Below are positions 23,405 to 31,644 of a DNA stretch of 64,000 nt, piece after piece. Source of the stretch: Celoporthe dispersa (Eukaryota > Ascomycota > Sordariomycetes > Diaporthales > Cryphonectriaceae); the NCBI GenBank assembly GCA_016584495.1, contig WAID01000004.1, forward strand, positions 1,240,001 to 1,304,000. The letters are read 5' to 3'. A program made the translations under genes and the position numbers. The notes beneath the pieces were generated by a model. The model was not told the origin of the DNA. It saw only the letters and a program-made list of their open reading frames with translations, and ran no database searches. How positions within the stretch are numbered: position 1 is the stretch's first letter; each line of letters begins with the position of its first letter.

Positions 23405-24752
23405 TCAGTTTCCGACTGGCATTGAAGCTGCTCTCTTGAAGCATCGACCTTGGCTAAGTCGATTCACAAGGAGGTGTCGTAAGATGAATGAGCAAATACA
23501 TACCATAGATCGGATGCACCAGCAGGCCAGGCTCAAAGGGGTCGAAAACACGGCTTGCCATGAAATCTCGTATCGGCTGCCAGGCCACACAAGTGCGCTT
23601 GCCCCAGTCGGCCGTAACAGGTTTAACGACTCTGTCGAAATGTTAATCCCAAGTCTCGACGTGCAAGTCCAGGTCACTCAACAACGAGTGAGCGCCTGCG
23701 TTGGGGTTGGACCTCACCCTTCAGACCACCGGAGGGAATCAGCGTAGTGTCGGCATTACACTGGACATACTGCCTCAGCCAGTCGAGACAGTGCTCTGTG
23801 GGCACGTCAGCAAAGCCACCAGCAAACTAGGATTCCTCAAGTTGTTTAGATTTCTGTACGGACCTGTGTGCTCCATAAGGGTGTACTCGCCCATCTCCGA
23901 GAGTCTTGGGTGGTAATGGTCACGGTAGATGTAATGGTGAAGCCGCTGCACGCAGTGAAGTGCATGAGAAACCGACACTGTGGCATAGTAGCCGCTGCCA
24001 TCCGAAAGTCCAACCAGGCTCTTTTGCCCGGAAAACTCGCCCAGCTCGTCCTCGTGGACTCTAATGTTGTCGTCTATGCATCTCACTCAATAGGCTTCTT
24101 CTATAATGGGGGTATAAGGGCAGCAACCAGGGGGGGGGGGGGGAGATGAGCTGAGGGCGTGAAACACTCACAGGCCAGAAGATCAGCCCAGGCTTCTTCG
24201 AGCTCAGGCCTTGGGGGCCCAACAAAATTAATACCCGGCTTGTCCGTGTTTAGGAGGCCGGAAGAAGCGTGATGAATAGACCTGTCGTCCACGTATCGTC
24301 CTTCATACTCAATCAGGTTCCGGAATATGGCTGCCAGTCTTTATGTTAGCCAATGCTTTCTTTCCTGTGCCCTCTGTTTCTTTATTGAATGGTCCTTCAC
24401 GTAGGGATGTCCGCCGCTGAGGGAACTTGCTCTGAGTATGTTGGGGGTCTGTCACCCCGCCGCCAACAACCCAACCGGTAGCCAGCATAATAAACAGGAT
24501 TAAATTGGCTCCCAAGAGAAGGAGATGGAACGCCAGTGATGAAGACCACAGGTTCCCGAGCCAAGCTGCTGTGAGCTCTTTTGGCGGATTGCCTGGCTGA
24601 TGCATCTCTAGCAAGTTTTCTCCTTCATCGAAGTCACTTTGACTAGACCTGTGTTCAGATAGAAGGGAGCGCTTCTCAATATCATACTCAGTTGGGGCTG
24701 ATGCCTCAGCTGTACCAGCTTCACCTTCTATACGAGAGTAGCGAAACATCAT
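23405..24752 (-). CDS. UstYa-family (DUF3328) oxidase-like membrane protein
   Basis: Six exons: 24752-24401, 24330-24172, 24073-23864, 23795-23718, 23629-23504, 23448-23405; 322 residues, phases close. Order of features: acidic cytoplasmic N-terminus (MMFRYSRIEGEAG), one transmembrane helix (FHLLLLGANLILFIMLATGW), RPELEEAWADLL, NIRVHEDELGEF, the first HxxHC motif SVSHALHCVQRLHHYIYRDH, and the second HTEHCLDWLRQ split across an intron, then YVQCNADTTLIPSGG. The fifth exon adds ADWGKRTC and AWQPIRDFM, typical of the family's C-terminal Cys/Trp region. This is the most canonical UstYa-type protein in the window. It is transcribed away from the repeat-precursor gene, with 0.84 kb between their starts, which supports joint regulation. 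Expected to act in the secretory pathway on the peptide repeats by oxidative cross-linking (inferred from the family). Confidence 0.92.
24130..24143. repeat. G14 homopolymer inside an intron
   Basis: A run of about 14 G bases in the second intron (24074-24171) of the UstYa-type gene. Exact length is unreliable given other homopolymer problems in this window. Confidence 0.85.
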
Positions 24753-25595
24753 GAAGGATATGAAGGTGTTCGACCTGATGGGAGCGTGGAATATTGAAGC
24801 GGTTTGAGTTGGCAGAGAGCGAGGGAGAGAACGGGAAAACGCAGTGTTGTGGATTGAAGGACTCCGGGGTGGTGTGTGAACTTTACGTCCAACCTCAATG
24901 TAATCTCACCACCGCGTGGGCCCCCAGGACACATCCATGTAGCCATAACAAGTGTGTATACAGATAGCAAGAGCGTATAGTACGTGAGGAGGCCAGGGAA
25001 AAGCCTACAGGGGTCTAGGTGGTGCACGTGGTCGAGCCGATGGAAGTGAGAGCCTCGGTATCCTGACAGGTGGTGCATTATCTTTCAGCCCGCAACAACC
25101 CTGGGATCATCAATCGTGGGAAAGATCACCCGGAAGCACTAATAAGCACTTATCTTCCTGCTCGCACTTTGATGCTCCATGAGGATGTATCAATGGTGGA
25201 AAGGACTGCTGAGATAGATTGCGAGGCGGTCACTCCTACGCCCCACCAGACGAGTCCATGGTGTCCACGCAACAACACGATGATCGCCGCCAGGCTCAGG
25301 GTGACCGATGAGCATGAGGGCGGCTTACGAAGGATTCGCGCATGAGTTTAGGTCCTCTTGTATATTACGGTGTCATGGGTAAGTTCCCAAGGTTGGGCGG
25401 ACGAGCAGTTGTGGGAGGAGGGCATGGGGAAGTAGGTGTGCTTGGTCGACTTTCGCATCAAGGTAAGTCCTACCAGCACAATCTCTAAATATATAAGATG
25501 GCAGATATTTCCGAGGTCTGATGGAGAGTTTCGGTATCGGCATCCTCACATTTCTACTGTCCTGTACCGATCTCCCTTCTGAAAAGCCTTTCAAG
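24753..25595. promoter_or_regulatory. Divergent promoter of UstYa-type gene and RiPP precursor
   Basis: Intergenic region between head-to-head genes. ORFs in it (for example 25070-25345 plus, 24749-25078 minus) have no recognisable features. A TATA-like element lies at 25490-25496. Confidence 0.45.
25490..25496 (+). promoter_or_regulatory. TATA-like element of the RiPP precursor gene
   Basis: TATATAA about 100 bases upstream of ATG 25596, inside the string TATATAAGATG. The same 11 bases occur at 33606-33616 upstream of the NRPS gene. Confidence 0.5.
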
Positions 25596-26077
25596 ATGCA
25601 GATTTCTACCGCCCTCCAGATCATGGCACTGCTTGCCATTGGAGTCCACGGTGCTGTCCTGAAGCGTGGGTCATTTCGAGGGCCTACAAAATTCATACAA
25701 AGCTAACATGCTCCGCAGCTCGTCGTGACGTTGCGGTTACTGAGCGCTCTACAGAGGATGAGGCCTGGATCCCTTTGACCTCAGATAAGCGTGACATGGA
25801 GGATGAGGCCTGGTATAATCCGGATAGCGACAAACGTGATGTCGAAGATGAGCCCTGGTACAATGACAGGAAGAAGCGTGACATGGAGGATGAGGCCTGG
25901 TACAATCCGGATAGCGACAAACGTGATGTCGAAGATGAGCCCTGGTACAATGACAGGAAGAAGCGTGACATGGAGGATGAGGCCTGGTACAACCCGGATA
26001 GCGACAAACGTGGTGTTGAAGATGAGCCCTGGTACAATCGTGGCGGGAAGAAGCGTGACACCAAGGACGAGGATTAG
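25596..26077 (+). CDS. Secreted Lys-Arg-repeat peptide precursor (candidate dikaritin-type RiPP)
   Basis: Exons 25596-25665 and 25719-26077; 142 residues. The N-terminus is a signal peptide (MQISTALQIMALLAIGVHGA), interrupted by the intron shortly after. The mature part is almost wholly repeats ending in Lys-Arg: three copies of DMEDEAWYNPDSDKR, two of DVEDEPWYNDRKKR, one of GVEDEPWYNRGGKKR, and an N-terminal diverged copy STEDEAWIPLTSDKR. A- and P-type repeats alternate as an 87-base DNA unit, and the protein ends DTKDED. Kex2-type cleavage at each KR/KKR would release six Trp-Tyr-Asn peptides. Repeats, signal peptide, early intron and adjacent UstYa genes match known fungal RiPP precursors of the ustiloxin, phomopsin and asperipin class; the cores here are not ones I recognise. 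An in-frame upstream ATG at 25521 would add 25 residues and spoil the signal peptide. The alternative reading is a Kex2-processed peptide unrelated to UstYa chemistry. Confidence 0.9.
25793..26056 (+). repeat. Coding tandem repeat, 87-90 base unit, three copies
   Basis: Units 25793-25879, 25880-25966 and 25967-26056. The first two are nearly identical at DNA level; the third differs near its end (GVEDEPWYNRGGKKR, three bases longer). Each unit encodes one A-type and one P-type Lys-Arg peptide. Confidence 0.93.
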
Positions 26078-26745
26078 TGTCAGACTCCAAGCAAGCGGCC
26101 TCTGAAGGGTAAACTCTGGCATATGGAAGACATCGAATCCAGATAAGTGAGGTCTTTACGCTATCAATTAGTACAGGGGTACGTTTCTGGAGAGTGCGTG
26201 GTGACGATTTGTGGCCACTTGAGTTGAATGCATACATTGTAAGGTGGAAGAAGTACATAGATCATGTACGAAGGGGCAGTGCTTCAGTTGATCCTCACCG
26301 ATAGTCTGTCTTTATAGATCTAACCTTACTTTCCCCGCAAGACTGCAACCCAGGCTTCAAGCGAGATTTCTGATGCTTATGAACAACGGCTGGCGTAACT
26401 CTGCACTGATCAAGATATTCGCTACATCAGACAAGAGCCCACGTGTGCAACTGATTCCAAAGCCCTTGTGTCTATGGGTCCGGTTGGGGGAAACGTCTGG
26501 CAAATCAAGTGACACATTGCACCTGAATACAGAATAATAACCCCAGGCAGTTCTTCGAATGTAATCATTCCAATATCGAGTTCATATAGACACAAGAATT
26601 TGCATTCAATGAAACATGATGGCAAGCCTCAGTGCTGGCCCACCTGGTATCAATTCGCATACAAAGCTAGCTACATGATGCGGTCCTCTACTGCAGGTTC
26701 TGGGACGTATTGTTGTCCAAGCCGGGGTGAGCACAAAACTCTCCA
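26078..26745. other. Convergent spacer
   Basis: 3' regions of the precursor gene (plus) and the next HxxHC gene (minus). No gene seen. Confidence 0.5.
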
Positions 26746-27531
26746 TCATACAAGGTCCTTTGGATCCGTGGAGTTCAACCTGACCTGAACCTCGATGAGG
26801 AAAAAGTGATCAGGCGTAGGGTTCTGGATGAGGCTGGAACAATGCCTCACATGCTCTTCGCCGTCAAAGCGCGCTTCCATGACAGCACCTGTGAACTGCA
26901 TCCGCGTGTGTTTCTTCCAGTACCACAGGCAGTGCGCGATGTGCCACTCGCGGGACACCCAGAACGAGCCCTCCGTGTCCGCCAGCGCGGGAATCTGGGT
27001 ATCGTTCAGGGGCGTGTGGCCCTCCTCGTCGGCGAAGTAGCTCCAGCTGCCGTCCGGGCTAGGCCCGGCTCGCTCGAAGGCAGCCGTTAGGTCCTCGTCG
27101 CGACAGTACGGCGGCAGCCAGCCAGCCGAGAGCGAGTCGTAGACACAGCCACGAGAGAGAGCTTCGCGGATGCTGGCGCCGCAATCACAAGAGTTGAGGC
27201 CAGGTGCCAGTGTGTCGGGCCGGTACACGTCTGGCTGGTATGTCGAAGGGTGGTTGTTGCTCGGCGTGCAGAGCTGCTGCCGGGTGGTGCTGGCGACGTA
27301 TATGGCGTAGGGATTTCGCCAGACGACCTGAAGCCCCAGGGTTGTGAGCCCCCAGAGAGCCAGAAGGTGGATGGTGAGGCGGAAGAGTCCAAAGAGGTAC
27401 CGCGTGCGTCTGGGCAGGTTGCTCTGGGCGGTCATGGCTGCTTTCTCTGGAGCATGAAAACTTCCCATGGCTGGGGAGCCGGATTCAGAGTCTCGTGTGT
27501 CTTTGGCGTAAGAGCTTCCAGCATGAGCCAT
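26746..27531 (-). CDS. UstYa-like membrane protein with two HxxHC motifs
   Basis: Single exon, ATG 27531 to stop at 26746, 261 residues. Order: cytoplasmic N-terminus, one transmembrane helix (LTIHLLALWGLTTLGLQVVW), a Cys-bearing block (SCDCGASIREALSRGCVYDS), LSAGWLPPYCRDEDLTAAFE, then WHIAHCLWYWKKHTRMQF and, about 20 residues on, EEHVRHCSSLI. HIAHC and HVRHC fit the HxxHC pattern, but the surroundings differ from the two canonical UstYa-type proteins here: there is no HCLDYLRQ-like helix and the middle is Cys/Trp-rich. This is a separate, common fungal subfamily seen in secondary-metabolite loci whose chemistry I cannot name. It is convergent with the peptide-precursor gene, so the precursor is flanked by HxxHC genes on both sides. 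Confidence 0.82.
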   Translation of the reverse strand: MAHAGSSYAKDTRDSESGSPAMGSFHAPEKAAMTAQSNLPRRTRYLFGLFRLTIHLLALWGLTTLGLQVVWRNPYAIYVASTTRQQLCTPSNNHPSTYQPDVYRPDTLAPGLNSCDCGASIREALSRGCVYDSLSAGWLPPYCRDEDLTAAFERAGPSPDGSWSYFADEEGHTPLNDTQIPALADTEGSFWVSREWHIAHCLWYWKKHTRMQFTGAVMEARFDGEEHVRHCSSLIQNPTPDHFFLIEVQVRLNSTDPKDLV

Positions 27532-27915
27532 AGTGAAGGTCCTGGGCTAGGCTCGAAGTCGAGACGGCACAGTGAACAAGGTACGTGATAACACCGAAAA
27601 GACAGGGTAATGCCTATCACCTCGACTGTGCGCGGGACAGTGATTTCAGCAGATGTGCCGCAAAGTTGAAAGTTGACGCAGACGACTCTGGATTGTTCGG
27701 CTCGGTCTCCAACCTCATGACCCTGGCACAACAAAGCTGATCCCGCACGAAGGACTTTTCACCGGCTTGGTATTGGGAGAGATACGAGATTTGCGAGGGC
27801 GGTGGTCTCATCTAAGAGATGTGAGATGTCGTCAAGATCAGGCCATGTTTCCTCATAGCGGAGTTTCGTATCAACCCCGAAAGGGGAGGAGGAGGAGGAG
27901 GAGGAGGAAGAGGCA
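27532..27915. other. Spacer with a purine triplet run
   Basis: Promoter side of the HxxHC gene. A GGA/GAG-rich run occupies about 27883-27912, directly before a possible small gene. Confidence 0.4.
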
Positions 27916-28373
27916 ATGTCTCTCGATCGCGACGGGCGGCCATGGGTACCGCCAGACGAGGTCTATTCCGAAAAGGACAAGTCAGAGGCGTGAGTATTTG
28001 GAATATGACTCTGGCGTGTTGTGGCGGCTACAAGCTGCTCGTCTCCGAAGTGGTGGAGTGGAGGTGCCGGCAGTATGTCCAGATGAGGCGTCGAAGGAGC
28101 TGGCCGGGGATAGCAGAGGAGCTTATAGATCCTTCGGGTGGTGTGACGACTTCATGGATACATATCAGGTCATATATTATCAGGGCATTGCAGCTATGTC
28201 CTGCGGCTAGGCTCACCGGGGCCCTGGGTTGTCTCGCCTCGTCCGCTAGCCTGAAACTGATATCCCTTTTCGTCTCCCCTGCCATTGGTGCATTCCTGGT
28301 AGTCGCTGGAGCCGTCTCTTTGGGCCAACACAGAAGGAACCGAGGTGTGACGGATGGTGGAGACTCTTCTTGA
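27916..28373 (+). CDS. Possible small membrane protein (hypothetical, exon structure uncertain)
   Basis: I do not recognise this gene. An ATG at 27916 starts the peptide MSLDRDGRPWVPPDEVYSEK, whose frame meets a good donor (GTGAGT at 27990). A candidate acceptor at 28050 continues into GGVEVPAVCPDEASKELAG and SFGWCDDFMDTYQ. In another frame, downstream to TGA 28371-28373, there is a strongly hydrophobic segment (LISLFVSPAIGAFLVVAGAV) with a basic end, as in a C-terminal membrane anchor. The two parts do not join cleanly by GT-AG splicing, so either an intron was missed or a frame break intervenes. It lies between the RiPP island and the PLP enzyme. It may be a relic or not a gene. Confidence 0.3.
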
Positions 28374-29896
28374 ATAAATTATTGCATGCAGCTCCTTCAT
28401 TGCATATCGAGGTATTGGTTTAACGCGTGTCTAAACAACCTCATTCTTAATCAATATTTACATTACAACCTTTGTATCATTTTTTATATCTACCCTACTA
28501 CTTGACATTGTTTTAATTATTATAGAATAAATGTGTTCTATTTCAAATTTTAAAACTACTGGACCGCGTATCATATATTATCAAATATTCGTATGCTGTT
28601 AAGCAGTGCGCAAAGTACATCAAATATTTATTGCATCTTGAATGTCTTCATTCGTGGCTAAAATGCGGGGCACATAACGTCAGCCCTGAAAGTGGTGAGC
28701 TGGTGGCAGCTCGAGTACCAATACACACGCCCTGTCAAATCAAGCCTTCTTAAGGCGGAAATGTGCCGTAGGATCCAGATTGGTAGCATCGGGCTACGGA
28801 CCCGAAGAACGGCGGAACTACGGCGTAAGCGGAGCCCTCTTACCCCACACTGTCACATCCCTGAGTCGATCCCGAAGCTTATAACCTAATCTGGACTTCA
28901 CGGCTCGCTTCCCAATATGAGCACAGCGCTATACAACCAATTTGTTCTCCATCAGCCTATTACCACATAGCGCCGTGCTAATATTTGGAATTCCTCATGA
29001 TTACAAGAGCCTTCTAACTCTATTCTATCGCACTTTGACTCTATATCTAGCAAAGATTTGGTGAGTGCTGAGTAGCTAGCGCTTAGAGAGAGAAGTCAGG
29101 TGTTGGCTAAGGAGAGGATTACTTATACATCATTTGTTGCTTGCAGATAACTTATTGTGCATGTTGGGGAGATGTAGTTGTGCCTATTCCTCAGTCTTTA
29201 GTCCTATGACAAGAGGCAGGACAAGGAGAACAGCCAGCCAGACGACGGGGGGTGGGGGGTGGAGGTTCCCTGGTCAGCGCATTACTGTGTACTGAGTAGC
29301 TTGTCATATAACTCTCACCGGTGAGTCTCCGTAGTTCTGTTCGTCATCTCTGTGGAGTATTGTCACAATCCTTGCGGGACACACTAACTCCTACCTAAGT
29401 TTCCTGGTTATGGTATTCTATTTCCTATAGTAGCAAGATTCGAAAAAAGTGCACTAGTGTATACACTAGCTACTGTAAGGCATATTCTCTTGCTGCTGAG
29501 TTCTGTTGGGCATCGGAATCCAGACTAGCCATTGTGAGGCATAAGTTTTGTAGCCAAGGTTTCATAAACACTAGCCCGTTGCTCTAGTTTCAGCGCACTC
29601 TTCATGCAATATTCAATCTTCATGCATACTTTATGGAAGAGACCAGATTTATAGAGGGAAATGCAGTACAGCGCCAGGTCCTGTTCAAGTATCAAAGAAC
29701 ACATCCAGATGTTTAGGAGAGAGTAGGAATTACTATCAATGACTGGCATACCTTGGACTCTATCTGATAGTCTATCAAGGAGGCAGCACTTTTCAAGTAA
29801 TATCAATCTGTAAATATTGCACAGGCTCTCCTCTGGAACAATGCTTGAACTAAATTGGACAGTAAAAGAGCAACTCCCAGGTATGTACTTGTGCTT
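28374..29896. other. AT-rich gene-free region
   Basis: Very AT-rich between 28380 and 28680, moderately so to 29890. No ORF with protein-like features. It may contain decayed repeats but I could not identify one. Confidence 0.5.
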
Positions 29897-31644
29897 TTAG
29901 AAAGTAGCCACCAGGGAGCCCAGAGAGGTGATTCCGCCTTTGACACTGTATGCCTCCACTCCCTGCGCTCTCAGGATGCTTGTCAATACCCGCGTGCTCT
30001 CCCCGTTGTAGCAGATTGTGAGCAGCTTGCAGTCCGTGTCTATAAGCCCATGCCCGCCGCCCTGGCTTAGCAGCGCTTTCATCTCTGTCCACTGCGACTC
30101 CAGCACAATGACGTCGTCAAAAGGACTGACAGAATCAGATTTGACAGAGTCGATGGAGACATTCTTCGCGCCGCGAAGTGACCCTTGTAGAAATCTTCGG
30201 GTTTGCGAATGTCGATAATCTGGACTCTCGGTGCCTTCTCCGTATCGGCCGGGGCTTTGCCTGCCAGGTGAGCCATCTCCAAAGCGTCCAGGACATCGAG
30301 CTCCCACACAGAGCTGTACAGGTGGGTATCGATGTTAAGTAGAAGCTAGCAGGTTTGAGTCAGACAGCAACGGCGGCTCAAGTTTTCCCACAGGGGACAT
30401 ACCTCGTTGCCGATGGGGTGATAGTCGGCGGGGCTTAGTTTCTTGAAATAATTGTCCATGTACTGGTACGGAAGATCGCAGCAGGTAAAGACGCCGTGGA
30501 CTTGACCATCTGAGCCTGCATAATCTGCCAGGCGTCCCTCGTCTTTCGCTCTCCGCAGGTGGTTCCAGAGCGCCTGGAGGGCCATTCCCGAAGAAGGACC
30601 ACAGATGAGGCCCTCTCGCGACAGGAGCATGGACGTGCGGTACGACTGCACCGAGCCGACTTCTTCCACCTCATCGACCGTACCCTTCCATGGGAAGGCA
30701 ATCGATTCAAATAGGCGCGCCGGTCGTGGCCCTGGAATAGGGTCGTCAGGTAGATTGCAGACCCTGGCAACGCAGTCAGCCGCCGTGGGCTGTCTCGCGG
30801 AACTTGTCTTGGATCCTTACCCGATGATCTTCACGCCTGGCTTGTGCTCCTTCAGGTAGATTCCGGTGCCCGTTGCACACCCTAGAAATTATATGAGTCA
30901 ACTAGACTTTCGACGTTGCCGTGGGTGGCACTACCAGCGCTGCCCATGCCGGTGCAGAATATGTTGATGCTGGGAAGCTGTCTCAGCACTTGAGGCCCTG
31001 TCCAGCGGATGTGCGACTTGTAGTTATTCTCGTTCTCGTATTGAGATGGGGCCCAGAGTGTGTCATCGTCATGAGCCCGCTGGCAGAGCTTCTGCATGAT
31101 GCCCCGCTCGTCCGAGATCTCAGGCTGAGAAGGACCGCCATACAGCTCCCTATACGGACAAGAAGGTCAGCATCAAGGCAGGAAAACTAGGAGGCATAAC
31201 ATTTGTACACTTTCAGTCCGAAGAATGATAACGTCTGTAGACGTGATCTCTCCGTCTTGTTGGTGACGTAGGCAGTCACGTCGTCATTCCCATTCATCAC
31301 GCGAGAGGCCAGGCCCAGAGAGATGACGGTCGATCCAGAACTTGCTTCGATGACAGACTTCTTCTCAGCACCACCTGAGTTCTGGATCATGTTCAGAGCT
31401 TCTTCACATCAGCAAGACCATCGGTCAGTCCATCTTGGCCAGAGACCCCACCTGGAAGGCCCTTCACGTTCTGGGCTGGCAGCGCCGTCATCATCTTGGC
31501 ATAGATGTGCACCCCATCGTTGAGAAAGGGATTCAGCTTTGCCGGCAACTCGACCAGTGGCAGCATGGGCTGCTTGTCTGGATCGAAATATGTCTGTAGG
31601 GCCTTAGGGCCGCTGTAGACATTCAGAAACTGAGATTCAGCCAT
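29897..31644 (-). CDS. Fold-type II PLP enzyme (cysteine-synthase-like) fused to C-terminal rhodanese domain, one frame break
   Basis: Six exons: 31644-31452, 31398-31211, 31145-30935, 30881-30821, 30763-30403, 30345-29897; about 487 residues. The first three quarters belong to the tryptophan-synthase-beta / cysteine-synthase superfamily: the candidate PLP lysine in AKMMTALPAQNVKGLP, the substrate loop EASSGSTVISLGLASR, the phosphate-binding glycine loop GMGSAGCATGTGIYLKE, and CGPSSGMALQAL. The C-terminal part is rhodanese-like: VQIIDIRKPEDFYKGH, then ICYNGESTRVLTSILRAQGV. In canonical rhodaneses the loop begins with Cys; here ICYNGES has Cys one residue before Tyr. One base appears missing near 30178-30181, inside the rhodanese domain. 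Such enzymes perform beta-replacement or elimination on Ser/Cys-type substrates. It might supply Cys, a diamino acid or sulfur to the pathway (inference). It is divergent from the NRPS gene across a 2.2 kb AT-rich gap. Confidence 0.8.

Noticed and set aside
24749..25078. Minus-strand ORF beginning MHHLSGYRG
   Set aside because: Overlaps the divergent promoter, has no conserved feature and would block the spliced UstYa gene's leader.
25775..26077. Reading the repeat gene as a CRISPR-like or purely DNA-level repeat
   Set aside because: The 87-base unit is in frame, preserves Lys-Arg sites and follows a spliced signal peptide, so it is a coding repeat.
25596..26077. Mating alpha-pheromone precursor
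   Set aside because: Processing signals are similar, but the cores lack the Trp-Cys...Cys-Trp pattern of filamentous-ascomycete alpha pheromones, and UstYa-type genes lie beside it.
25749..26258. Minus-strand ORFs rich in His/Cys/Arg or Leu/Pro opposite the precursor
   Set aside because: They are mirror images of the coding repeat with no start context or domains.
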